Source: Owenweeksia sp. TMED14 (GTDB lineage Bacteria > Bacteroidota > Bacteroidia > Flavobacteriales > Schleiferiaceae). From it: a stretch of 64,000 nucleotides of DNA. The translations under genes were made by a program, and so were the position numbers. Positions 26,938-36,144 of the stretch are shown here, in pieces. Positions within the stretch are counted from its first letter, which is position 1, and every line of letters begins with the position of its first letter. Location of the stretch: the NCBI GenBank assembly GCA_949529985.1, contig CATIRS010000026.1:1-64000 (forward strand). Direction: 5' to 3'. The notes beneath the pieces are model-generated. The model searched no databases and was not told the origin of the DNA. It saw only the letters and a list, made by a program, of their open reading frames with translations.

Positions 26938-28161
26938 TTATATATTGGTTCCCATTGTGCCTTTTGAACCCTTCCTTAAAACCAATAATAAACCTATTGC
27001 AACGAGAAAAGCCCCTGCGACAAACGGCGCCCCTGGAAAATAAAAAGGAGTATTGTCTGCCGTAAAATACGCGAAAATAGATGTCATTATTAGTGGACCT
27101 ATAATTCCTGTTGCCGCCATCATACTAGTTAAGGCTCCTTGAAGCTGGCCTTGTTCATTGGGGGGGATTTGATTGGATAGAATTCCTTGTATTGCTGGTC
27201 CAGCGACACCGCCTAAAGAATAAGGGATGATAAAAGTTAATAACATCCAACCTTCGCTTGCTATGGAAAATAATAAACACCCAATCATCGACATAATAAA
27301 TCCGATAATCATTGTTCTGTATTCTCCTAATTTGGGTATTATTAATCTAATTAGCAGCCCTTGCACCAGTGCGCTCATTAATCCCACTAATCCTAGAGAA
27401 TATCCAACCATGCTTTCTGACCAATTAAATTTTTCCATGGAGAAATACGTCCATGTAACCTGGGTCGAATGGGAGGCTAGATAAATAAAAGTTAAAGCAC
27501 CAATAAGACTTGCGACACTAGGGTACCGCCTTAATGATGACAATGCCCCTAAGGGGTTTGCTCTGGACCATTGAAATGGTCTTCTATTCTCTTTTTTAAG
27601 TGATTCGGGGAGAATGAAATACCCATATACTAAATTTAAAAAAGAGACGCATGCAGCGGCGTAAAAGGGAACACGTGGGCCAATTTCTCCCAAAATACCG
27701 CCAGTTACAGGTCCAATAATAAATCCTAATCCAAATGCTGCGCCTATTAAACCGAAATTTTGCGATCTTTTTTCAGGTGTGCTAATATCTGCTATATAAG
27801 CCGCTCCTGTTGTAAAAGAAGCACCAAAAAATCCAGCAATAATCCTAGCTAAAAATAACCACCCAATACTTGGCGCGACTGCAAGTACTAGATAGTCTAA
27901 TCCAAAACCAAGCAATGATAATAAAAGAATCGGTCTACGACCATATCTGTCACTTAGTCCACCAACAATAGGCGCACAAAGAAATTGTACAAGGGCATAA
28001 GACGATATAAGCCACCCCGCGTAGCGAGAGGCTTCTGATACATCTCCACCTGTCAATTCTTGAATTAGCGTTGGAATTACAGGAATTATGATTCCAAGGC
28101 CGATTACATCGAGTAAAAGTGTAACGAAGATGAAGCCAACCGCTGCGTTACGATTTTTCAA
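26938..28161 (-). CDS. MFS drug:H+ antiporter, TCR/Tet (DHA1) family
   Basis: The 407-residue protein has twelve membrane segments. [14 protein letters not shown] in helix 1, [16 protein letters not shown] (motif A) in loop 2-3, and [10 protein letters not shown] (motif C of antiporters) place it in the TetA-like exporter group. The substrate is unknown and resistance cannot be inferred. It sits between the nfeD-like gene (16-bp gap) and the SPFH gene (68-bp gap), an unusual placement. Confidence 0.85.
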   Translation of the reverse strand: MKNRNAAVGFIFVTLLLDVIGLGIIIPVIPTLIQELTGGDVSEASRYAGWLISSYALVQFLCAPIVGGLSDRYGRRPILLLSLLGFGLDYLVLAVAPSIGWLFLARIIAGFFGASFTTGAAYIADISTPEKRSQNFGLIGAAFGLGFIIGPVTGGILGEIGPRVPFYAAACVSFLNLVYGYFILPESLKKENRRPFQWSRANPLGALSSLRRYPSVASLIGALTFIYLASHSTQVTWTYFSMEKFNWSESMVGYSLGLVGLMSALVQGLLIRLIIPKLGEYRTMIIGFIMSMIGCLLFSIASEGWMLLTFIIPYSLGGVAGPAIQGILSNQIPPNEQGQLQGALTSMMAATGIIGPLIMTSIFAYFTADNTPFYFPGAPFVAGAFLVAIGLLLVLRKGSKGTMGTNI

Positions 28162-28229
28162 ATTAGAAACTGCATTACTGGCTCAGAATATTATTAGGTT
28201 GAAACCTTAAAAAAGTGGTCAATTAAGGT

Positions 28230-29213
28230 TTATTTGCCTTCAAGAATACTTTTAATACCACCCAAAGAGCTCAATACTCCTGAAGCTTCATAAGGAAGAT
28301 AAATAGTCTTATTGTCTTTTCCAGATGTCATTTCCTGAAGGGTTTCAAGATATCTTTGGGCTATAAGGTATTGAACAGGATCCCCTGAAAAGCCTTTTAT
28401 TTCTTCAGAAATGAGCTTTATAGCCTTAGCTTCGCCTTCTGCGACTCTTATGCGGGCTTCAGCCTCACCTTCAGCAGACAAAATAGCAGCTCTTTTTTCT
28501 CCTTCAGCACGTTGAATATCGGATTCGCGTTGTCCTTCTGCCGTTAGAATTTGACTTGTTTTTTCTCCTTCAGCTTCCAATATTGTTGCACGTCGATCTC
28601 TTTCTGCACGCATCTGCTTCTCCATTGCCTCACGAATTCCTTGAGGGGGATTGATATCTTGAAGCTCTACACGATTAACTTTTACTCCCCATTTGTTTGT
28701 AGCATCATCAAGAATAGTTCTCAACTTTGTATTTATTGTGTCTCTACTAGAAAGAGACTCATCAAGATCTAGTTCACCAACCACATTTCTTAGAGTGGTC
28801 TGTGTGAGCTTTTCTATAGCGCTCGGTAAATTGCCAATTTCATATACTGATTTAATGGGATCCATAATTTGAAAATAGATCAATGCATTTATTTCAGTAA
28901 CAACGTTATCCTTAGTAATTACGTTTTGTTTTGGGAAGTCATAAACATTTTCTCGCAAGTCAATTCGATCTTGCATTTTGAAAATTGGCACAACTTCTCC
29001 ATTGAACCCAATCTCACTATAACGCCAAGAAATCTGTCGTGGTTGATCAATTATAGGAATGATAATATTAATTCCAGAATCTAATGTTTTATGATACTTC
29101 CCTAATCGCTCTACTATCATTGCTTCGGATTGTTTTACTATACGAATGCCTTTTGCTAAAAGGAAAATAACGAAAATTGAAATAAAGGATAAAATTATCA
29201 GACTTGTAAACAT
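28230..29213 (-). CDS. SPFH/Band 7 stomatin-like protein (QmcA type)
   Basis: The protein has 327 residues. One N-terminal membrane segment is followed by the SPFH domain (VKQSEAMIVERLGKYHKTL) and a long alanine/glutamate-rich coiled coil with AEGE- and AEGQ-type repeats at about 215-260. Such proteins form large membrane rings or scaffolds and assist quality control with NfeD-type partners. The NfeD-like gene is two genes downstream. Confidence 0.9.
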   Translation of the reverse strand: MFTSLIILSFISIFVIFLLAKGIRIVKQSEAMIVERLGKYHKTLDSGINIIIPIIDQPRQISWRYSEIGFNGEVVPIFKMQDRIDLRENVYDFPKQNVITKDNVVTEINALIYFQIMDPIKSVYEIGNLPSAIEKLTQTTLRNVVGELDLDESLSSRDTINTKLRTILDDATNKWGVKVNRVELQDINPPQGIREAMEKQMRAERDRRATILEAEGEKTSQILTAEGQRESDIQRAEGEKRAAILSAEGEAEARIRVAEGEAKAIKLISEEIKGFSGDPVQYLIAQRYLETLQEMTSGKDNKTIYLPYEASGVLSSLGGIKSILEGK

Positions 29214-29277
29214 CGGTGTTTGAATAAAATATTAGTGTTAAAAGGTACAAAAAATGCGATTAAAAGATAGGCAGTTC

Positions 29278-29568
29278 TTACTTGTCAATAACTTTAGGAA
29301 CTCTATAATAGTCTGAATCAGCATCAGGTGCATTTTTCATGGCTTCTTTATGATTCATGGCGAGATCTACAGTGTCTTCCCTTAATATGTTTTCAGATTG
29401 AGTCATGTATACCAGAGGCTCAATGTTTTCTAGATCTAACTTTTCAATAATTGCGATAAAGTCGACAATTTTACTGAGATCTTTTTTCATGTTTCCAGCT
29501 TCGGAATCACTTAAACTTAATCGGGAAAGATGTGCAAGGTTTTGAATATCACCGTCAGTTATTTTCAT
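29278..29568 (-). CDS. gatC: Aspartyl/glutamyl-tRNA amidotransferase subunit C
   Basis: The 96-residue protein has the GatC pattern: LAHLSRLSLS near the N-terminus, DLSKIVDFI, and the C-terminal NAPDADSDYYRVPKVI. GatC stabilises GatA in the GatCAB complex, which converts Glu-tRNA(Gln) to Gln-tRNA(Gln). gatA and gatB are not in the window. It overlaps the end of plsC by 4 bp. Confidence 0.95.
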   Translation of the reverse strand: MKITDGDIQNLAHLSRLSLSDSEAGNMKKDLSKIVDFIAIIEKLDLENIEPLVYMTQSENILREDTVDLAMNHKEAMKNAPDADSDYYRVPKVIDK

Positions 29569-30335
29569 AAGATCTTCCTGTAAAAATTTAATTCATTCAA
29601 AAGTACGCTATGAACTTTATCACTCAAAGGTTTCGTATCACTTTTTGTCAGCCCCTTTACGCTAATTGGCTTGTGAATAGTGGCGTGAATAGTTCCCGGA
29701 CGACCCCCTTTAAAGAAGTCTGGTAAATGCTCTCTATTATTTGCAAAAGTAATAGGTAATATGTCGATATTATTTTCAATTGCGAGCTTGAAGGCCCCAT
29801 GTTTAAATTCCCCAAGTAAAACGTTTTGGCCATCAGGGATTTCTCCTTCTGGATATATGCACATACCTCTTCCATTCTGCAGATGAAGTGCAGAAAGTTC
29901 CATCACTTTCTTTTTGCTAGCTAATGATTTTCTATCTACAATAATACTAGACCTCCTAAAGAAAAATCCAAAAAGAGGAATGTTCGAAAGCTCTTTTTTA
30001 CCAATAAATACTGTTGGTGACTCTACCAATTGGTAACACAACATTACATCAAGTTCGCTGGCATGGTTAGAAACCACAACATAAGGCCTATCCCATTGAA
30101 TTTCAGCTTCCCGTTTAATTTTTCTCGAAAGAAACATCCCATTTAAAATCCAGGCACTCCAAAGTCTGGCATATCCATAAAACTTTGGAAAATATTGTGA
30201 TTTTCGAGATGAAAAATAAAGCCAAGGCGAAAGTGAAATGATACCGACAAGCATGAGTGTATAGTACCACAAGTGATAAAAGCAACCTAAAACTATTATG
30301 ATTTTAGAAAAAATAATTGACTTTAACCCATTCAT
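29565..30335 (-). CDS. plsC: 1-acyl-sn-glycerol-3-phosphate acyltransferase
   Basis: The 256-residue protein has an N-terminal hydrophobic segment, then the acyltransferase motif NHASELD (HxxxxD) and IYPEGEIPDG (the EGT-type substrate block). It adds the second acyl chain to make phosphatidic acid at the inner membrane. It is in the same direction as the acc genes upstream, after a 50-bp gap. Confidence 0.9.
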   Translation of the reverse strand: MNGLKSIIFSKIIIVLGCFYHLWYYTLMLVGIISLSPWLYFSSRKSQYFPKFYGYARLWSAWILNGMFLSRKIKREAEIQWDRPYVVVSNHASELDVMLCYQLVESPTVFIGKKELSNIPLFGFFFRRSSIIVDRKSLASKKKVMELSALHLQNGRGMCIYPEGEIPDGQNVLLGEFKHGAFKLAIENNIDILPITFANNREHLPDFFKGGRPGTIHATIHKPISVKGLTKSDTKPLSDKVHSVLLNELNFYRKIL

Positions 30336-30385
30336 TGAATCACAAAGCTAGGCTTTTGCAATCAGAGATGGTTAACATGAACAAC

Positions 30386-31720
30386 CTAGCTTAAGATAAA
30401 GTCTTCCATGAATTTTGTAGTGTAATTACCAGCAACATATTCAGGATGATCCATTAATTGTCTGTGAAATGGAATTGTTGTTTTAACTCCCTCTATAATG
30501 AACTCATCTAAAGCTCGTTTCATTCGTTCGATTGCTTGTTGCCTTGTTCTTCCAGTAACTATCAACTTAGCAATCATACTATCGTAATATGATGGAATCG
30601 TATAACCCGCATAGACATGAGTGTCAATTCTTACTCCATGACCTCCTGGCGCGTGAAATGCAGTAATTTTTCCAGGGCTAGGCCTAAAGTCATAATAAGG
30701 GTCTTCTGCGTTAATTCGACATTCAATTGCAAATTGTTTTGGTTCATGGTTTCTACCAGAAATTTTTGTTCCTGAAGCGACTTTGATTTGTTCACGAATT
30801 AAATCATAATCAGTGACCTCTTCTGTAATAGGGTGTTCAACCTGAATTCGAGTATTCATTTCCATAAAATAGAAATTTCTATTTTTATCGACTAAGAATT
30901 CCACCGTTCCAGCTCCTTCATACTTGATAAATTCAGCAGCTTGAATTGCTGCTGTACCCATCTTGTTTCTGAGTTCTTCCGTCATAAATGGAGAGGGTGT
31001 TTCTTCAGTAAGTTTTTGATGGCGTCGTTGGATTGAGCAGTCGCGTTCACCTAAATGGCTTGCTTTTCCAGTTTGATCTCCGATGATTTGAATTTCGATA
31101 TGCCTAGGCTCTTCAATAAGCTTTTCCATATACATCGCATCATTTCCAAATGAGGCTAAAGCTTCTTGTCTTGCGGAATCCCATGCTTTTTCAAGTTCGG
31201 AGGGTTTCCATATAGCCCGCATTCCTTTACCCCCCCCACCGGCAGTAGCCTTCATCATTACAGGATACCCAATCTCTTCAGCAACTTCTGAAGCATGTTG
31301 AAGGGATGAGATTAAACCTTCTGATCCTGGAACACAGGGAACTCCTGCAAGTTTCATTGTCAACTTGGCAGTTGCCTTGTCTCCCATTTTTTCAATGTGC
31401 TCAGGTCGCGCGCCAATGAACTTTATGCCATGGTCCGCACAAATTTTAGAAAACTTAGAATTTTCAGATAAAAAACCAAATCCAGGATGGATGGCGTCAG
31501 AATTAGTGATTTCTGCAGCTGAAATAATATTTGATATTTTCAAGTAAGAGTCTTTTGATGCAGCAGGGCCAATGCACACAGCTTCATCAGCAAAGCGAAC
31601 ATGTAGGCTCTCTCTATCTGCTTCGGAGTAAACGGCAACAGTTTTAATTCCCATTTCTCGACACGTTCGAATTATTCGCATCGCTATTTCTCCTCTGTTG
31701 GCGATCAGTATTTTTTTCAC
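30386..31720 (-). CDS. accC: Acetyl-CoA carboxylase, biotin carboxylase subunit
   Basis: The 444-residue ATP-grasp enzyme begins [15 protein letters not shown] and has [12 protein letters not shown] (ATP-binding loop), [13 protein letters not shown] and [13 protein letters not shown] (catalytic site). Its length matches AccC (about 449). It carboxylates the biotin on AccB. The start codon is GTG. It follows accB after 10 bp, forming the usual accB-accC pair. Confidence 0.96.
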   Translation of the reverse strand: MKKILIANRGEIAMRIIRTCREMGIKTVAVYSEADRESLHVRFADEAVCIGPAASKDSYLKISNIISAAEITNSDAIHPGFGFLSENSKFSKICADHGIKFIGARPEHIEKMGDKATAKLTMKLAGVPCVPGSEGLISSLQHASEVAEEIGYPVMMKATAGGGGKGMRAIWKPSELEKAWDSARQEALASFGNDAMYMEKLIEEPRHIEIQIIGDQTGKASHLGERDCSIQRRHQKLTEETPSPFMTEELRNKMGTAAIQAAEFIKYEGAGTVEFLVDKNRNFYFMEMNTRIQVEHPITEEVTDYDLIREQIKVASGTKISGRNHEPKQFAIECRINAEDPYYDFRPSPGKITAFHAPGGHGVRIDTHVYAGYTIPSYYDSMIAKLIVTGRTRQQAIERMKRALDEFIIEGVKTTIPFHRQLMDHPEYVAGNYTTKFMEDFILS

Positions 31721-31730
31721 GTCTTTTAAA

Positions 31731-32183
31731 TCAGGAAGGATCGACTAAAAACAATGGCTGGCCAAATTCAACAGGAGTAATGTCATCCGCTAGCACTTTA
31801 ACAATTTTCCCTGATACTTCACTCTCAATTTCATTAAAAAGTTTCATTGCTTCGATGATGCAAATAGTGTCACCGATATTTACTTGACTTCCTATTTCCG
31901 CAAATAAAGGTTTGTCAGGACTTGGTTTTCTATAAAAAGTTCCGATCATTGGAGATGTTATTGTCAAACAATGAGCATATTCATCTATAACTTCTTTCTT
32001 TTCAATTTCTAATTTTCCCTCTGATTCTGGACCTGAAATTGGAATGACTGCTGGGGAGGCATAAACGACTGGTTGGCCACCACTTTTAACGGTTATCTTG
32101 TAATCTTCTGTTTCCAGAGAAACTTCAGATGCACCAGATTTGGTGACAAATTTTATAAAATTCTGTACTTCCTTGAAATCCAT
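31731..32183 (-). CDS. accB: Acetyl-CoA carboxylase biotin carboxyl carrier protein
   Basis: The 150-residue protein ends in a biotinyl domain with [12 protein letters not shown], where Lys is biotinylated, and [13 protein letters not shown] (the thumb region specific to AccB). A variable Pro/Ser linker precedes it. It is followed by accC and preceded by rpmF. Confidence 0.96.
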   Translation of the reverse strand: MDFKEVQNFIKFVTKSGASEVSLETEDYKITVKSGGQPVVYASPAVIPISGPESEGKLEIEKKEVIDEYAHCLTITSPMIGTFYRKPSPDKPLFAEIGSQVNIGDTICIIEAMKLFNEIESEVSGKIVKVLADDITPVEFGQPLFLVDPS

Positions 32184-32273
32184 AGTTTAACGAATTAGTA
32201 TCACAAATGTGCAGATAAATAAATAAAATTCGAGAAGGTAATAGCTAAAATATTAAGAAATATTTTATTAAGC

Positions 32274-32471
32274 CTAGTTTTCGGCTGTAGCATTTTTGTC
32301 AATCACAACTTTACCTTTGTAGTACATTTTATCATCATGCCAATAGGCTCGATGCATTAAATGCGCTTCACCAGTAGTTGCGCAAACAGCTAACTGGGGC
32401 AAAACAGCTTTGTCATGTGTCCGGCGCTTATCTCGGCGAGTTGTCGATTGTCTACGTTTAGGATGTGCCAT
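32274..32471 (-). CDS. rpmF: 50S ribosomal protein L32
   Basis: The 65-residue basic protein begins [17 protein letters not shown], the L32 signature. It has one Cys (AVCATTGE) where zinc-type L32 proteins have CxxC pairs, so it is a zinc-independent form. It is encoded between the DUF177 protein and accB, as in many Bacteroidota. Confidence 0.96.
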   Translation of the reverse strand: MAHPKRRQSTTRRDKRRTHDKAVLPQLAVCATTGEAHLMHRAYWHDDKMYYKGKVVIDKNATAEN

Positions 32472-32521
32472 TATGCAGTGCTTTAATTTTTAATTCAATT
32501 TTTGAAAACCAATCTCTACAG

Positions 32522-32971
32522 CTATTCTTCTTCAATTTGATATTCAGGTTTAATTCTCTGCATAGGAATAGAAAGGGCAATTAATTCAAAAAATAATTGA
32601 TTTAAATTGATTTCATATTCACGATGAGATAAAATAAGAATTTCCGGATTGTCATCGTTGTATTTTTCACCAAATCTTACGATTAAGGAAAATTTATTAG
32701 AAATCTCTAAAGTAAAAGGATCATTTGATATATCGCATACTGTGTCTAAATTTCCTGAAAAAGAAAGATTTAGTTCCATCATGTGATTGGCCTTTTTCAG
32801 AATGACATCCACTACCGTTGAATGAATTCCTTCGAGATCACTAATTTCAGAAGAAGAAAAGAACGTTTTGTTTAATTTGTACTCTAGCTTGTGTTCACCC
32901 AGAGCTAAACCAGAAAATTCTAAAATGTTTTCACGATTTTTCATGGCTGAACTCCTAATTAGAGCGTGCAA
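32522..32971 (-). CDS. DUF177/YceD family protein
   Basis: The 149-residue acidic protein matches the YceD/DUF177 family by its place directly upstream of rpmF and by its alternating beta-strand pattern with a conserved hydrophobic C-terminal ELIALSIPMQRI. In plants and bacteria this family is linked to 23S rRNA accumulation. The Cys pairs found in some members are absent. Confidence 0.85.
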   Translation of the reverse strand: MHALIRSSAMKNRENILEFSGLALGEHKLEYKLNKTFFSSSEISDLEGIHSTVVDVILKKANHMMELNLSFSGNLDTVCDISNDPFTLEISNKFSLIVRFGEKYNDDNPEILILSHREYEINLNQLFFELIALSIPMQRIKPEYQIEEE

Positions 32972-33054
32972 ATGTACATTGATTTTGTTAATGCCCCAAC
33001 AATAGTGAATTTAAAGTTTTTTGCGAGAATTCATTTTGAGATTATAGGCCAGAC

Positions 33055-34080
33055 TTATGGATTAGGAATAATTTTAGTGCTTGAACTTTGCAATCTATTC
33101 TTAGCACGTTCAATTGTCTGAAATATAGATTCTCTGAAACTTGCTTCATCTGCTTCATTTTTTCCGGCAATATCAAATGCCACGCCATGGTCAGGAGAGG
33201 TTCGTACGAATGGTAGTCCACAACTATTGTTGACACCATTTTTAAAGTAGAGCATTTTAAATGGAATCAAACCTTGATCATGATACATAGCCAATACTCC
33301 ATCAAATTCTAGATATTGCTTTTTACCAAAAAAGCTATCGGAGGGGAATGGTCCAGAGACATTTATTCCATTCGTTTTACAAAATTCAATACATGGTTGA
33401 ATAATATTTTCTTCTTCTTGGCCTAACTTCCCATCATCTCCAGCGTGAGGATTTAATCCTAAGATAGCTATGCTAGGAGATTGAACTCCAAAATCAAATT
33501 TCAGAGCAGTATTAAAGTCATCAATTTTTTTCTTTAAAAAACTTATATCGATAATTCCGGATACGCGATTAAGAGAAACATGATCAGTTGCCATAGCAAC
33601 TCTAGTTTTCTCTGCAGCCATTATCATTAGAGCAACAGATTTAAATCTACCAGCAAGGTAGCCAGTATGACCAGTAAAATCTCCCCATTTAGATTGTCCA
33701 ATATTTGCCTTACTTAAAGGGGCAGTAATCAGGGCGTCTATTTTGTGCTCTTCAAGCGAAAGACATGCTGCCGAAAGAGCGTCAAAAGCGGCTTGTCCAC
33801 CTTCCTTATTTTGCTCACCAAAATCAACTTTAATATAACGATTCCATGGATCGCATAATCCTATCTCTCCTTTTGTAATTTTTTCTCCAGGATTAATTTT
33901 AGAGTATGGTAACTCATTGCACGTTAAAGTTTTTTTGTGATAGTCGAGCACTTGGGATGAGCAAAATAAATAAAAGTCTGCTTTTAAGCGTATTTCTATA
34001 GATTCAAGTGTCTTCAGAATCACTTCAAGCCCAATTCCATTGGGGTCACCACAAGTGATTCCAATCCTTAATCTTTTCAA
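33055..34080 (-). CDS. pdxA: 4-hydroxythreonine-4-phosphate dehydrogenase
   Basis: The 341-residue protein has GITCGDPNGIG (N-terminal), ITAPLSK, FTGHTGYLA, LNPHAGDDGKLG (metal His), GPFPSDSFF and YHDQGLIPFK (metal His). It acts in pyridoxal phosphate synthesis. It starts with a TTG that overlaps the TGA of pepA (TTGA at 34077-34080), the second such coupling in the window. Confidence 0.95.
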   Translation of the reverse strand: MKRLRIGITCGDPNGIGLEVILKTLESIEIRLKADFYLFCSSQVLDYHKKTLTCNELPYSKINPGEKITKGEIGLCDPWNRYIKVDFGEQNKEGGQAAFDALSAACLSLEEHKIDALITAPLSKANIGQSKWGDFTGHTGYLAGRFKSVALMIMAAEKTRVAMATDHVSLNRVSGIIDISFLKKKIDDFNTALKFDFGVQSPSIAILGLNPHAGDDGKLGQEEENIIQPCIEFCKTNGINVSGPFPSDSFFGKKQYLEFDGVLAMYHDQGLIPFKMLYFKNGVNNSCGLPFVRTSPDHGVAFDIAGKNEADEASFRESIFQTIERAKNRLQSSSTKIIPNP

Positions 34081-35510
34081 GATTTAACATTACTTAGAAA
34101 ATCATATAAAAGTCTAACCCCAATCCCGGTTCCTCCTTTGCCATAATAACCATGATTCTTTTCAAGAAAAGCTGGCCCTGCAATATCTAAATGTACATAT
34201 GGATAATCTGTAAAATGTTCGAGAAATTTACCTGCGGTAATCATGCCAGCTTCAGCACCGCCAATATTTTTCAGGTCCGCAATTTCACTTTTTAACAGAT
34301 CATTATATTCTTCCCAAAAGGGAAATCTCACTAATCGTTCATGCGAGGATTCCCCACTATCAATTAAACGATCCCAAATTTTATCTTCAGCATTCCCCAT
34401 CGCTACAATTGCATTAGGCCCTATTGCTTTAGCGGCAGAGCCAGTTAGAGTAGCGAGATCAATTACTAGTTTTGGGTCGTACTTTTTTGCGTAGTGCAAC
34501 GCATCAGCAAGTATAAGTCTACCCTCAGCATCTGTGTTTAAAACCTCAACAGTTGTTCCATCTGATATTTTGATAACATCTCCTGGAGTGATCGCATTTC
34601 CACCAGGCCTATTGTCTGTTGCAGGAATGAGTCCAATAACCCATGTTGGGACTTCATCAATGGCTAGTGCGCAAAAAGCTCCAACAACGGCAGCCCCCCC
34701 AGCCATATCGCACTTCATGGTATCCATGAACCCGCTTGGCTTTAAACTAAGCCCACCAGTATCATAAACAACACCTTTTCCTACTAAAATATAGGGTCTT
34801 TTGTTTACAGCATTTTTTGGTTTATGCTCTAAAATACTAAATGTTGCTGGGTCAATAGATCCCTTATTAACGGAAAGGAGCCCCCCCATTTTTAATGTTT
34901 CAATTTTAGCTTGGTTAAATATTGTTGTGGAAAATCCGTGTAAATTACCGAGTTCTTCAATTCTTGAACTAAGGATTTCTGCAGTAAGTGTAAGTAAGGG
35001 AGAATTAACCAAATCACGTGTTTCATTAACAGCTAAAAATATTGCAGATAATTTTTGAAAGTCCCTTTTGCTTAGTCCGATTATTTCAATTTCTTTCAAT
35101 GACCAAACCTGTTCAGCCGTCTTTCCAAATAATTTATTGTAACGATAAGACGCTAGAAATAATCCTTCTGCTATCCAAAAAGTACCTGCTCCGGCATCAA
35201 CGCTAACACTGTTTACTTTATTCTTTCCTAGGTAGTCAGCAAGATCTTTCCCTAAATTCCTTAGGGCATGCTTACCATGATTGTTATCACTTTTCTCTCC
35301 AAGAACACATCCAAAAACATCATTCTTTTCCGATACAAAATGTGTCCAGCCCTTTAGTTTCCTTGCTGAACGGCTGATTATTGTTTTGCATTGATCTATA
35401 TCTAATTCAGTTTCTCTTAGAGCCTCAAAATTAGATCTCATTATGGCGCGATTAGTCTTGCTAGATGTAGAGGAATTAAAAGTCAGTTTCATACAGGCTA
35501 AGTTAGTCAT
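34077..35510 (-). CDS. Leucyl aminopeptidase, M17 family
   Basis: The 477-residue protein has KGVVYDTGGLSLKP (metal Lys/Asp), MKCDMAGGAAV, and NTDAEGRLILAD, the M17 signature with metal and catalytic residues. It removes N-terminal residues from peptides in the cytoplasm. The start is the ATG at 35510 or the one at 35492. The neighbouring ribE is divergent, 14 bp away, so promoters must overlap coding sequence or lie very close. Confidence 0.93.
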   Translation of the reverse strand: MTNLACMKLTFNSSTSSKTNRAIMRSNFEALRETELDIDQCKTIISRSARKLKGWTHFVSEKNDVFGCVLGEKSDNNHGKHALRNLGKDLADYLGKNKVNSVSVDAGAGTFWIAEGLFLASYRYNKLFGKTAEQVWSLKEIEIIGLSKRDFQKLSAIFLAVNETRDLVNSPLLTLTAEILSSRIEELGNLHGFSTTIFNQAKIETLKMGGLLSVNKGSIDPATFSILEHKPKNAVNKRPYILVGKGVVYDTGGLSLKPSGFMDTMKCDMAGGAAVVGAFCALAIDEVPTWVIGLIPATDNRPGGNAITPGDVIKISDGTTVEVLNTDAEGRLILADALHYAKKYDPKLVIDLATLTGSAAKAIGPNAIVAMGNAEDKIWDRLIDSGESSHERLVRFPFWEEYNDLLKSEIADLKNIGGAEAGMITAGKFLEHFTDYPYVHLDIAGPAFLEKNHGYYGKGGTGIGVRLLYDFLSNVKS

Positions 35511-35524
35511 CGTACCTTTGAAAA

Positions 35525-36130
35525 ATGTTTACAGGGATAGTCGAAAATTTGGCAACAATTATTGCAGTTACAAATGAAAAATCAAACGTTCATTTTGATA
35601 TTGAGTCCTCTATAGCTAGAGAGCTTAAGATTGATCAGAGTATTGCTCATGACGGATGCTGTCTTACTGTTATTGCCCTCAACAGGAGTGATAGTGGTCA
35701 AGTTTTGGGTTATCGAGTCACGGCGATAAATGAAACGTTGAAGAGAACAACATTGGCCCACTGGAGAATTGGCTATTTAGTTAATCTTGAGCGATGCACA
35801 AAAGTTGGGGATAGGTTAGATGGGCACATAGTTCAAGGCCATGTAGATTGTGTTGCAAGCATTTCTGAAATGGTTGATCAAAATGGCAGCTGGGAAATAA
35901 CTATTCACCATGATTTAAACGAACAATTTAATACTGTTAGTAAAGGTTCGATATCAATTAATGGGGTGAGCTTGACAGTTGTTGAATCAAAGTCCGATTA
36001 TTTCTCAGTAGCTATAATTCCATATACATGGGAAAACACAAGCTTTCATCAACTCAAAGTTGGAGATAACGTCAATTTAGAATTTGATATTATTGGAAAG
36101 TATGTTGCACGAATTTTAGAAAAAAAATAG
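35525..36130 (+). CDS. ribE: Riboflavin synthase, alpha chain
   Basis: The 201-residue protein begins MFTGIVE and has two lumazine-binding repeats; the second starts near GHIVQGHVD. It dismutates two 6,7-dimethyl-8-ribityllumazine molecules to riboflavin. I see no FMN riboswitch in the short upstream gap. Confidence 0.95.
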   Translation: MFTGIVENLATIIAVTNEKSNVHFDIESSIARELKIDQSIAHDGCCLTVIALNRSDSGQVLGYRVTAINETLKRTTLAHWRIGYLVNLERCTKVGDRLDGHIVQGHVDCVASISEMVDQNGSWEITIHHDLNEQFNTVSKGSISINGVSLTVVESKSDYFSVAIIPYTWENTSFHQLKVGDNVNLEFDIIGKYVARILEKK

Positions 36131-36144
36131 CATGTAATAGGAGA

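Noticed and set aside
28230..28800. Repeated AEGE/AEGQ-coding tracts as a DNA repeat or CRISPR-like array
   Set aside because: They encode the coiled coil of an SPFH protein; the repeat is at protein level and typical for the family.
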